This document shows positions 41,897-51,862 of a stretch of DNA of 64,000 nucleotides, piece after piece (the stretch's first letter is position 1; the number at the start of each line of letters is the position of its first letter). The notes beneath the pieces are model-generated. The model searched no databases, was not told the DNA's origin, and worked only from the letters and a program-made list of their open reading frames with translations. Both the position numbers and the translations under genes were made by a program. This stretch comes from Triatoma infestans. Lineage: Eukaryota > Arthropoda > Insecta > Hemiptera > Reduviidae. The stretch is from assembly GCA_011037195.1 (NCBI GenBank), contig JAAEAF010000370.1:124001-188000 (forward strand), written 5' to 3'.

Positions 41897-44800
41897 TTAA
41901 AAATCATTAACATTGATATGTTTTATAAACTTCATAAATATATTACAGTATTTATTGCCCACTAGTTTTCTTTTTTCTAGTTGCCAGTGACCTCCAGTTG
42001 TGATTATATGTCTAATTAGGTGACTTCGAGGGACTTCAAACAATTTGCATTCATAAATTATATGATCTATGTTCTGAACCGATTCATTGTTACAAGGGCA
42101 TAAATTTGATGGAATGATCTTGAATCGGTGTAAATATTCTCTTGTGCGACCATGTCCCGTTAAGAGCTGAGTTGTGGTGATAATACAATTGGTGATTGTA
42201 GCCGATGCTTGACTGTTGGAAAAAATTCTCTAGTCAAAGCACCCGTGTCAGAGTTAGACCAGCGATCTTCCCATTCTCTTAAGTTATCTTCTATTAATAT
42301 TCTTTTAATGTAGGAAATTGGCACTTTATTGTAAGCTTCATTTAAATTTAAATCATGTGAAGCCATTTTAGCCAACTGATCTGCCCTCTCATTCCCTATT
42401 ATACCACAATGAGCCCTCACCCACTCGACATGCACTTGTATTGTATGTTTCTTTCGTAGTTCATCTAATTTAGAACGCACTTCTACTACCAATGGATAGT
42501 GTATAAGATAATTTTTTATAGAGTCTATTGTAATCTGGCTGTCAGTTTGTATAAGTACATTAACAAAATCATAGTTGTGAGCATTCAAAGAAAGCCAATC
42601 TAAAGTTTTAACCACCGCCAAAAGTTCAGCTTGATTGTTTGAACAGTTATTGTTCAATCTGTACTGTTCCTCTGCCTTCACAAGATTGTTAATGTATACG
42701 ACGAAGGCCGCACCCACACCTTGGTTATCTTTGCTGCCATCAGTGTATATGACTGCATCATACGGATAGCCTTCTTGTTGTCCACTTAACTTCTCAATGT
42801 GACTGGGGTGTTTCCAATTTCTAGATGGTATCGGCAAATCAATGTTGTATTGGTTTATCTGATTATATTCTAATTTTCCATGTTCCAGTAAATACTTAAT
42901 TGATAATTCCTTTATTTTTAAATCTATAGGTACCAGTTTGGCCATCACACAAGCAGCTGAATATGAAACAGTTTTGAAACCCTTAATAATTCTAATAGCA
43001 ATTAATCTCTGCACTCTCAATAACTTTTGAACGTTATATTTTTTATCAAGGCCTCCAAACCATACAGGAGCAGCATACGTTATCTTAGGCAAAATCGCCC
43101 CTTTATAAATTACTTCCAGCGCATCACTGCCCAATCCCCAGTATACTTTAGCTACTTTGCAGAGTTTATTCATTAATCCGAGACAACTATTAACGGTAGC
43201 ATCTACATGATCTCTCCAGGTGAAGTGACTATTAAAAATGACACCAAGGTATTTCAAATTATCTACACATTGAATCATTTTTCCATCGTAAGAAATATTC
43301 AAATAACAATTAGTATGACTTCTGTTTATTATTAAACATGAAGATTTTTCCGGATTGAATTTTACCTTTTTCTTTTTGACCCATATTAAAATTTCTCTCA
43401 GACTATAGTTTGCCAGCATTTCAAGCTTAGCCTGCTCTTTTCCCCAAATTACAATCAACAAGTCATCAGCAAAGGCCAAAACTTTAACTTGTGTTGGGAA
43501 ATCTAATTTCAGTATGGAATCATACATTACAGTCCATAAACCAGGCCCGCAGCAGGAACCCTGTGGACAGCCTTTAGTTACATCCTTAGATACAGAGATA
43601 GAACTTCCCATTAATGTTGCCTTTCTGTCTTTAAAATAATTTTTTACAAGAAGATATAGGTTTCTATGACACTCTTGAGATCTCAGTTGATTTAAAATTT
43701 CTGGCCACCACGCGGCATCGAAAGCACCTGCCACATCCATGGTTATCAAAACAACTTTTCTTCTGTTTTTAAGATTACTTTCGATAGTTTCCCTAACGTC
43801 AAAAATAGCATCCGTAGTACTTGTCTGATGTCTGAAGCCATATTGATTGTAACTTAGTCTTTCTTCCTTGTATAATTTAAACATTATTCGATCTATCATT
43901 AGCTTTTCTAATACTTTACCACATACGGGCAAAAGGCTTATGGGTCGAAATTTACTGTAACATTCCATATTTTCTTTACCCGGTTTAACTATTAATTTTA
44001 TTTCTGAGTGTTTCCATATTCTGGGAAAAATTCCTCTTCTCAAACATTCATTATAGAGACAGTAATAGTGTTTGGAAATCATTTGAAAATTTCATTGTAC
44101 ACTTCACTAGTAATTCCATCCAGTCCAGGTGATTTTTTAGTTTTCATATTTTTAACTGCAAATTCCACTTCATCTTGAATAAACGAAACATCATCTTCTG
44201 TATCAATTTCTTGTTCAGCTTGGAGCCTTAAAATCTTGTGTTCTTCTAAATCATCAGAAGTTGTATCGTGTGGTATCAGCTTTTCCAAAATAAACTCAAA
44301 AGTTTCTCTAAGATTCCTTGTACACTTACCATCACTCTTCTTAATTGTTGTACTAGCCATTACAGATTTAATTTTTCCCATTATATTTTTATAACTAAAA
44401 TTCCAGACGTTATTTTTGTTTGTTACATTACAAGCCTCTTTCCAGGATTCCATCTTTGCTTTGCTTATCATGTCCGAATAAGTTTGTTTAATAGTAAAAT
44501 ATTCTTCTTTCCGTCTTTCTCTTAAAATAATATCATTGTATGTTCTTTGAAAAAGTCTTCTCTTCCTATTAGTTTCCTTTTTTAATTTATTTAATTCATT
44601 GTTCCACCATGGAAATAAAGTTTTATTATTACTAGTATTTTTAGTAGTTTTAATTGAATAATTACAAGCCTTTTGTATAGTATTTATAAAGGTTTCTACA
44701 TTTGTTGTGGTGGTTGGTTCCGCAGAGCTGGAAAGCATCAGAGACATTTTCCGTGGTAGCCTGCTTCATTTTGTGGTCATCGACCGGTCTGGGCGTTCGC

Positions 44801-45851
44801 CCATCTTCAGGATGCGTTTTTCAGACAGTGTGCCAACACAGACTCGTACAGAGACTTAGTTTCACACTAACCAGCTGGTTAGCCCGAACGCCCGAAACCG
44901 GTCGATGACCACAAAATGAAGCAGGCTACCACGGAAAATGTCTCTGATGCTTTCTACATCTCTATTGAAATCTGTACTAAGTGTTATAAATTGTGTCAAT
45001 AGATCGTCAAGGCGTAAAATAGTTAAATTTTCTTCCTTAAATAATTTTGAAAATTGTTTTTGAATTGCAATTTCAAATTTATGTTTACTGTTTGTATTTA
45101 GATTATAAATGGGCCGATTTAGTAATGAATTAAATGCACTACCAGCAATTAAATACTCTAAATTGAATGTTATCATGTTATGGTCGGATACACTCTCCTC
45201 GTTACTAATTTCCCAATTTTTGACATGCCTTATCATATTTTGCGAGGTTAAAGTCAAATCTATATAGCTTTCACCATTAGATGTCTGAAAGGTGGGGATT
45301 CCGGTATCTTCATTTATTACATATAACGACTCCTGCATTAGAAATTTTTCTAATTCCTTTCCTCTAGTATTTGACAAAACATCATACCAAAACGTTGAAC
45401 GCGCGTTAGAATCAATCGCAATCACAGTAGGCACATTTTTGTATCCTTGCAATACTTGCCTTAATTTCCGAATGTCCATCTCTATATCCCTTTTAATATC
45501 AAAATATGCACTAATTGCCATTATTTTAAATTTTACGTAAGTAATCTGTACTACTACAAAATCCTCATCTGAATACTGTGGTATTAATAATGCATCTAAC
45601 TCTTTTTTTCTAATAATTATAGCTGCCCTTTTAACTTGCGAACCCTTCTGATATAATCTGTACCTATTAGGAATGCCCATTATTTTACAATCATTATTAT
45701 ATGGTTCTTGTATGAATGCAATATCCACATTTGTGACCACCATTAAATTACATATGTTTGCAGTTGCTTTTCGTGATTTTTGAATATTTATTTGAAAACA
45801 TTTAATGTTATTATCATTATTACGTTTTCTATCAACCATTTTAGAGCTCAT
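41897..45851 (-). pseudogene. I-like LINE ORF2: endonuclease, RT, RNase H
   Basis: Endonuclease: FQINIQKSRKA start (45,795), AFIQEPYN, IAIDSNARSTFWY (45,425-45,387), DLTLTSQNMI and SVSDHNMITF (45,200-45,170; catalytic SDH). RT: SPGLDGITSEVY (44,130), ITMDVAGAFDAAWWPEIL (motif A, about 43,750), KGCPQGSCCGPGLW (motif B, 43,585-43,545) and LAFADDLLIV (motif C, 43,480-43,450). RNase H: AVIYTDGSKDNQGVGAAF, NNQAELLAV, IQTDSQITI and GNERADQLA. The end is CPCNNESVQNIDHIIYEC, with the stop at 41,897-41,899. Lesions: the insertion at 44,702-44,950, loss of one A in an A run near 44,080, and a one-base change near 42,195. All catalytic motifs persist. Confidence 0.88.
44702..44950. repeat. 249-bp palindromic insertion with degenerate hammerhead halves
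   Basis: Flanked by TTTCTACAT at 44,693-44,701 and 44,951-44,959, a 9-bp target duplication that interrupts ORF2. Its arms (from AAAGCATCAGAGACATTTTCC at about 44,732 and the complement at about 44,930-44,953) are inverted over about 80 bp. Both carry a piece of the hammerhead motif. The left one, on the minus strand, has CTGAAGA and the GGGC/GCCC stem but has lost GAAA (AGACCGGTC); the right one, on the plus strand, has GCCCGAAACCGGTC but no CTGANGA. The end TTGTTGTGGTGGTTGGTTCCGC is the complement of the 5288-5420 copy's 3' end. Confidence 0.85.
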
Positions 45852-45878
45852 GATTTATTGATTTGTTGTTGATTAATT

Positions 45879-46928
45879 TTAGTTGTTTTCAAGTTCATAG
45901 GCAATATTCTCTTTCTTGAATTCAATAAATTTTTGTCTGACCGGACAATTAGGATTGAATGCACTATGATGAATATTATACAAAATCTTGTTTTTCGAAT
46001 ATTTATTATGGTTTGCACAGTTTATGCATTTATAATGAGTGTGATCTACTTTACATTCATATAATGGATGCGATTCACTGCAAAAGGGACATGTAAGTGT
46101 ACCTTTACATTCCTCCTTGCTGTGATTGAATTTATTACAATTATAACACCTTTTTAAGTAAACATAATCAGCAATGTGGCAAATCGACCACATTATTTTA
46201 ATTCTATAATGTTCTAATAACTTTAATCGAACGTCTGGCTGTACATCTACTATCAAACTTCGAAAACCACGTCTCTTACTTTCAAGAACAAATTTTGGCT
46301 TGAAATTATCATTACTTAAATTTAGTTCCGGATTTTGTTTACAAATAATATCAAAAGCATTTTGCATATTGATTTCTTCCGGAATGTTCCTAATAATCAT
46401 TCTCGGAGAGTATTTATGTATTTTCATAACCTTAACTTTGCCAGATAACCTCAAAGTAATATTGTCGCATAAAATATCAATGTCTTTTTTACGTATAGTT
46501 TCAATCATCAAACAGCCCTTATTTTTTCCTTGTTTTATTTCCTTTAATTTAGATATACCTACTTTTAAATCAGCAGGATCTATATTTTCTTTACACACTC
46601 TCTTGATGTCACTAATTTCAGAGATTGGCTTTATTATCGCTTTAAAAACTGGTTTACTTACATTTTTTCGTTTTACTTCAGTCTTCAACAACTCACTGTA
46701 AATGTTATGCTGTTTAAAACCTTCACCTTGGTTAGGTGCCATTGACTTAATAACTTCATTTTGTGCAGAAATCTCCGTCTTGATACCTTCAAACAATGCA
46801 TGAAGCACATTCACCGCGTCTAGAATATCTTGACGCAATTCACTTTTCAAATTTCCACTTTTTTCAGTTACTTTTATAAGCTTTTTAATAGCACTGTTAA
46901 ATACCACGTCTTTATCACTATCCGCCAT
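45879..46928 (-). CDS. I-like LINE ORF1, Gag-like RNA-binding protein
   Basis: A continuous 349-codon frame from an ATG at 46,928, 14 bases inside the element's 5' end. The N-terminal half is Lys/Glu-rich with predicted helices. The middle (residues about 140-240, KVMKIHKYSPRMIIRNIPEEI) resembles the RRM-like fold of LINE ORF1 proteins. The C-terminal third has zinc motifs: CYNCNKFNHSKEEC, CPFCSESHPLYEC and a longer CINCANHNKYS...NPNC. It would coat the LINE RNA. It ends 27 bases before the ORF2 start (45,851), so ORF2 could be reached by reinitiation. Open in this copy, but whether it is expressed is unknown. Confidence 0.82.
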   Translation of the reverse strand: MADSDKDVVFNSAIKKLIKVTEKSGNLKSELRQDILDAVNVLHALFEGIKTEISAQNEVIKSMAPNQGEGFKQHNIYSELLKTEVKRKNVSKPVFKAIIKPISEISDIKRVCKENIDPADLKVGISKLKEIKQGKNKGCLMIETIRKKDIDILCDNITLRLSGKVKVMKIHKYSPRMIIRNIPEEINMQNAFDIICKQNPELNLSNDNFKPKFVLESKRRGFRSLIVDVQPDVRLKLLEHYRIKIMWSICHIADYVYLKRCYNCNKFNHSKEECKGTLTCPFCSESHPLYECKVDHTHYKCINCANHNKYSKNKILYNIHHSAFNPNCPVRQKFIEFKKENIAYELENN

Positions 46929-46940
46929 CTTGAGTCTCTA

Positions 46941-46942
<2 letters not shown>

Positions 46943-46981
<39 letters not shown>

Positions 46982-47206
46982 TGTATGTATGTATGTATGT
47001 ATGTGAACAGCATAGCTCAAAAACGAAAAACCATAGAAAGTTGAGACTTGATATTCCGTTTAGGTATCACCATGGCATCTGACAGTGGGTCATCTGTCAA
47101 AATTCCTCAACCGCTTTACCACTTTACTTGTTACTTTTTTATTTTTTGCGTTTTTCGCATCGCTCCGGCGATTTTCTTCAAACTTGTTATATCAACTAAA
47201 CATACT
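46943..47206 (+). mobile_element. Family A, continuation after the LINE
   Basis: (TG)n 46,943-46,980, (ATGT)n to about 47,003, then GAACAGCATAGCTCAAAAAC, GATATTCCGTTTAGGTATCA and CAACCGCTTTACCACTTTAC to ATCAACTAAACATACTTT. Almost identical to 50,112-50,317. Confidence 0.85.
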
Positions 47207-48160
47207 TTAGTACCGAAGATATCCGTTTTGAGGTCCCCTGAGTCAAAAAAAGTGGTTTTTAGCAAATGGTCTCTGTATGTTTGTGTGTGAGTGTGTGTGT
47301 ATGTATGTATGCATGTATGTATGTGAACAGCACAGCTCAAAAACGAAAAACCGTAGAAAGTTGAAACTTGATATTCCGTTTAGGTATCACCATGGGATCT
47401 GACACTACGTTATCTGTCAAAATTCCTCAACCGGAAGTACCACTTTACTAGTTGATTTTTTACTTTTTTGCGATTTTCTCAAAAATGGCTCCGACGATTT
47501 TCTTTAAACTTGAAATATCAACCACATATTCAAAGAGCTACAACTTTTATTTGAAACATTTCTCCGGAAAAATGCAATGAAGGGCACTTTTGGGGGAGGG
47601 GTGGAGTTAGGTTTCCATGTAAAGTGCTATTTCAGTTTATTAGACAGTTCTGTCATCTAAATAATGTTAATTAGAATTAAATATGTTGTTGAAATTCCGA
47701 GTTTGAAAAAAATTGGATAACCGGAAGTGCGTTTACTTTACCACTTTATTAAATGATTTATTCTCTTTTCGCAATTTTCTCAAAATGGGCTTCGACGATT
47801 TTTTTGAAACTTCATATATAAATTAAACATGCAAAGATTACATCTTTTATTAAAACATTTCTTTGGGAAAATTCTTTAAGGGCACTTTTAGGGGAGGGGT
47901 GGGGTTATGTTTTTCTCTAAAGTGCTATCATAGTTGATTATACAATTCTATCATCCAAACATAATTAATTAGAAATAAATAGATGGCTAAAATTCAGTTT
48001 CAAGAAAATTAGTAAACGGGAAGGGCGCTTTTACTGACAGTTTTTTCAGTTTTCGACGAATTTCATTCAAATTTTGTACACAAACTATGAAATTTGTCAA
48101 TTATAATTTTTAGAACTGGAGTAGGAGAAAGTTGTGTGAGTGTTTCATCGTTAGATCGTT
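47207..48160 (+). mobile_element. Family A, adjacent long copy with 3' end
   Basis: Begins inside the family (CCGAAGATATCCGTTTTGAGG) and has a (GT)n/(ATGT)n core (47,282-47,323), GTTATCTGTCAAAATTCC and repeated AT-rich modules. The module with CCGGAAGTGCG occurs at about 47,720, and a diverged one with CGGGAAGGGCG near 48,018. The 3' end GGAGTAGGAGAAAGTTGTGTG then AGTGTTTCATCG is at 48,119-48,155. Confidence 0.83.
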
Positions 48161-48299
48161 AGATACTAATCAAAAAATAAAGGGAGTTATGATTTGAATT
48201 TTTTGCCATCACTATTCCCGGAGAAACTGTAGAAGAAGCATATAGGGGCTGTAATAAGCTAGAATTGAAGAAAGTACAGATTTGCCTTTGATATTCCTA

Positions 48300-49190
48300 T
48301 TTTAGTTAAATATTTTGGAAAATTATATTTCTGTAGATAATGCCTGTAAACCAAACAGTATCGACTGCTTTTTGAATGCCCATCAGAACCATTCCTGTGT
48401 GCTTACCATTGTTAAATGCCTCGGTAACATCGTCCACAATTCTGGCTAGTTGAGCAGTTGTAGGTTGGCCTGCCCTGAAATCAAACTATTAATCTTTGAT
48501 GATCCGATTTTCTTCCAAATGTGGATTGATTCTCATTAGTAGGATTTTTTCAGAATTTTAGTAATTATGCTGAGTTAACTAATTGGTCGGTAATTATTTG
48601 GCTCTTTCGGTGATTTATTTGGCTTTAATAGAAGAATTATCTTTAAAGTTTTCCATTGGTTAGGAAAGCAACCAAAAACAAGACACCTATTAAAAAGGTT
48701 GGTGAGAAACACAATGGCTTTACGAGGGAGATTTTTAAGAAGAATATTATGTATATTATTTAAACCTAGTTAATTTTTATTTTTTCTGGTTTTTGATAAG
48801 TTCAGTTATTTCTTTTGGCGAAGTTGCTACATTCTGAAGGAGAATAATGGCAGTTCGGCAAGAAAAAATTTACTTCGCGTTCTATTTTCATTCGATGACT
48901 TGAGAAACCCTTATCATTGTTCTGCCTATGAATGCTCTCCAGGAAGTTTGCCATAATATTCGGTTTATCTTCATGAGGAAATGCCTACATTATAGATTGT
49001 AGGGGAACTAGATTCAGTACTGTTATATGGAGTTTTAAAATACTTTACATCCTTCCATAGCGAATTATTAGTAGGATTCAAGTTAGAAAGAGGATTTGCA
49101 GTTTTTTATTGTATTAGTAAAGATTTTATTTCAGTCACTCAAAATTCTCAAAATAAAGCATAGATTTTACTTCTTTAAAGAGGGAGCTGA
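48300..49190 (-). pseudogene. Jockey-like reverse transcriptase relic
   Basis: On the minus strand, from about 48,755: NILLKNLPRKAIVFLTNLFN, CFPNQWKTLKIILLLKPNKS, NNYRPIS (finger region), then RAGQPTTAQLARIVDDVTEAF and TGMVLMGIQKAVDTVWF (motif A, with the usual DVEKAFD changed to GIQKAVD) at about 48,365-48,310. Stops lie between the parts, and motifs B and C are absent. The DNA to 49,190 may hold more of the element upstream but shows no clear motif. Confidence 0.65.
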
Positions 49191-49990
49191 GTGTAACGTC
49201 CGAGTCGAGTATTTCAGGCGGTTGTTGGTGTTGTGAGGTTGTCATCTTCGGTCCCCAAGTTATATTTGACTGAGTTAAGGAAACGTTTCCATTAATAGGC
49301 GGGAAGTTTGAATGATCGTACTTTATCCAGCTTTGTTAATTTTATTCAGAAGATGCACGCAAGGGAATTTTCCCCCTCGGCAATTGCTTACATCATTGGA
49401 CATTGATTCAAGAATTCCTTTTGTTTTGGAATTATTGATTTTTGTTTTCATTGGACATTGATCTGAGAATTCCTTTTGTTTGGAATTATTGATGTTTAGC
49501 TGGTGTTGGAACTACTGATATTTTTTTATAATGCTAAAATGATTTCTTATTTTTATCGTGTACTTTAAATAGTAAGTATTGTGAGATAATGGCTGTTTAA
49601 TTGATATTTTAATAAATATATTTATTTGATATTTATTTTGAATTTTTATTTGACATAGGATTTGATCTGACTTTTGAATAACATATATTTTATTGAAATA
49701 ATATTATCTTTAGATTAGTTATTATTTCGTTCACATATGTATATAAATAACCTAATAAATATTTCCTTAATTTTATAATAACTTTATTTATATAAAATCA
49801 ATATAAATAGCAATAACTCTTGGAGATCTCAAGGAGCGGTCAATAAATACTATACTTTTTTTAAAACTATTCCAACGTTTCAACAAATTTATTGTCCTCG
49901 TCACGGATAAAATTTTAAAAAATTGTTAATCGGGGTTACATGTATACATTTTACATACATACATTGATGCATACATTTTTACTTTCTCTT
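49191..49990. other. Unassigned AT-rich stretch
   Basis: No gene seen. A local duplication of GAATTCCTTTTGTTT(T)GGAATTATTGAT occurs at about 49,412 and 49,458. The strongly AT-rich part (49,550-49,800) resembles LINE 3' UTR or intergenic DNA. Confidence 0.55.
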
Positions 49991-50643
49991 ACTCTAGTAT
50001 TGCAAACGTGTCAAATTTTTGAGGTCCCCTGAGTCAAAAAAAGTGGTTTTTAGCAAATGGTCTCTGTATGTTTGTGTGTGAGTGTGTGTGTATGTATGTA
50101 TGCATGTATGTATGTGAACAGCACAGCTCAAAAACGAAAAACCATAGAAAGTTGAGACTTGATATTCCGTTTAGGTATCACCATGGCATCTGACAGTGGG
50201 TCATCTGTCAAAATTCCTCAACCGCTTTACCACTTTACTTGTTACTTTTTTATTTTTTGCGTTTTTCGCATCGCTCCGGCGATTTTCTTCAAACTTGTTA
50301 TATCAACTAAACATACTATGAGCTACAACTTTTATTTCAAATGTTTATCGGGGAAAATTCATTTAGGGCAGTTATGGGAGAGGGGGTGGAGTTATGTTTT
50401 CCACTAAAGTGCTATCATAGTTGATTATACAATTCTATCATCCAAATATAATTAATTAAAAATAAATTGACGACCAAATTTCCAAGTTCAAGAAAATTTG
50501 TAAACCCAAAGTGCACTTTTATGGAACAATTGTTTCAGTTTTCGACGAATTTCATTAAATTTGGTACATAAACTATAAAATTTGTCAATTATAATTTTGA
50601 GAATGGAGTAAGAGAAAGTTGTGTGAGTATTTCACACCAGATA
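49991..50643 (+). mobile_element. Family A copy with both ends
   Basis: 5' end TTTTT|ACTTTCTCTTACTC at 49,991, then a (GT)n/(ATGT)n core (50,071-50,115), GGCATCTGACAGTGGGTCAT and AT-rich modules. The subterminal GGAGTAAGAGAAAGT is at 50,605-50,619, complementary to the 5' end. A 3' hairpin GTGTGAGTATTTCACAC lies at 50,621-50,637, ending CAGATA before a T run that belongs to the Gypsy LTR. Block 50,112-50,317 duplicates 46,990-47,206 almost exactly. Confidence 0.87.
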
Positions 50644-50716
50644 TTTTTTTTTGGTTCATAACCTGTCTCCTTTTTGTGCAGGTTATTCAATTCACATTAT
50701 TTTCGATTTATAATTA

Positions 50717-50758
<42 letters not shown>

Positions 50759-50837
50759 GTTATTCATTATTATTATTATTATTATTATTTTCAAATGGTT
50801 ATTTCGTTTTTATTACTTTTTGTGTGGCCCCCCCACA
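50644..50837 (-). repeat. 5' LTR, distal part
   Basis: TTTTTTTGGTTCATAACC to GGCCCCCCCACA. It matches 37,055-37,226, including the (TTA)n tract, which is longer here. Confidence 0.82.
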
Positions 50838-51439
50838 TGTCTATTTAATATTTAATACGTAGCAATTTCCTTGATGTATATGATCTCATAATAGGTTTAG
50901 AATAGTTGATCGACGTGTAACCCGTTTTCACTTTCTCCCATTACTGTAAGAGTAAGTATAGTGCCCGCGTAAACCAAGTTTTACATCTCCCCTAAATATG
51001 AAAATAAATCTTGTTAGCCACTGGCCAGAGAATATATATGTATGTGCGTGCGTATGAGTATGTATGTATATGTGTGTTTGTGCTTCTGTATATTTTCTCC
51101 TCAACAGAACTTGTGTTGAGATTTTCAATGCATCATTAGTTCTTACATTACACACACTGAAATACAAACATAAACAAGTATTAACAATGTTTATTTGATG
51201 TTTTGCATATTTGTTGACCAAATGATATGACTATATCCACATTAATTGTTTTTCATAATTGTTTCTGCTGTAGAGATTTGATATAATTACTATTATTATA
51301 TAACATTACTGATGATGACAATATTACCGTGCAATATGAGGTTTGTTCCAACAAGCAGTTTCTGATTAGTTGCTAATTGATTTGTGTATCAACTAAATTT
51401 GCTCTGTGCAAGTCTATGTTATCACACTGTTTGACAAAA
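50838..51439. other. Unassigned stretch with a family A 5'-end remnant
   Basis: At 50,930-50,960 CACTTTCTCCCATTACTGTAA then GAGTAAGTATAGTG resembles the 5' hairpin of family A. A (TG/TATG) tract lies at 51,030-51,080. No gene. Confidence 0.5.
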
Positions 51440-51520
51440 AACATTCTGATGATGGGCGAACGCCCGAAACCGGTCGATGAACACAAAAAGAAGCAGGCTA
51501 TCATGTAAAATATCTTTGAC
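51440..51520 (+). ncRNA. Hammerhead ribozyme core, repeat copy
   Basis: Plus strand CTGATGA (51,446-51,452), T, GGGC-GAAC-GCCC hairpin (51,454-51,465), then GAAACCGGTC (51,466-51,475). The core residues C3-U4-G5-A6-N7-G8-A9 and G12-A13-A14 are all present, with stem III ACC/GGU and C17. CATT before the core pairs with GATG after it as a 4-bp stem I with one G-U. The sequence beyond (ACACAAAAAGAAGCAGGCTA and ATGTAAAATATCTTTGACGG) is the same repeat as in 5288-5420 and 44,702-44,950. Stem III has no loop, a feature of ribozymes known to work best as dimers. Confidence 0.8.
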
Positions 51521-51862
51521 GGATACTTTAATTTTAGAAGGGAATCAAACTGTGTACTCCCGAATCCAGCTCTAGCACTCGAATCCTGAGGGCATTCTTT
51601 TGATACTTCTCTCTTTATGTGACAAGTCTGTTTTTAGTGTAGCCGTTCTTATTGAGAAGTAACTTGATGTTAATTGATACAATTTGATGTTAATTGTGAG
51701 GACATTTGAATTCTTGGTGTAGGTGGTGTAATATTGCAAGCCACCAATCAGCATCGAAGGGCCTTCTCGCATCTGAGAATCACATCTAGATGTAACGAGA
51801 TGAAAAGGACTCGCATTTTTTTAACTAGGGGTCACTAAGGGTTCACTAAGGGTTGTCGGATC

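Larger units (their letters stand above)
41631..46942 (-). mobile_element. I-like LINE, near full length, inserted in a (GT)n tract
   Basis: About 5.3 kb. The 5' end on the minus strand is next to the (TG)n tract at 46,943-46,980, and a short A-run (TTTTTT at 41,631-41,636 in plus orientation) abuts (GT)n at 41,630. ORF1 is open, and ORF2 carries endonuclease, RT, RNase H and a C-terminal zinc motif. Damage is limited to one 249-bp insertion and two single-base frame changes, so this is the best preserved LINE in the window. The RNase H and motif B of the form KGCPQGSCCGPGLW place it in the I/R1 supergroup. Confidence 0.88.
36827..50837 (-). mobile_element. Second Ty3/Gypsy element, minus strand, upstream LTR split by 9.2 kb of nested repeats
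   Basis: Coding order on the minus strand is gag, protease, RT, RNase H, integrase (about 41,165 down to 37,264). The downstream LTR is 36,827-37,226. The upstream LTR begins at 41,240 and matches 36,827 onward up to 41,469 (…CATATCATATATT). The remaining LTR sequence (TTTTGGTTCATAACC… to GGCCCCCCCACA) is found at 50,644-50,837, behind family A and LINE sequence. The flanks CGTC (left) and TGTC (right) fit a 4-bp duplication with one change. The single-element reading rests on LTR continuity; an independent second LTR fragment at 50.6 kb remains possible. Confidence 0.8.

Noticed and set aside
50159..50407. 82-codon frame that also occurs at 47,048-47,290
   Set aside because: The shared peptide comes from two almost identical copies of noncoding repeat family A; no domain or codon bias.
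50619..50862. Frames with long Leu or Tyr runs (also 37,063-37,281)
   Set aside because: Translation of the (TTA)n tract inside the Gypsy LTR.
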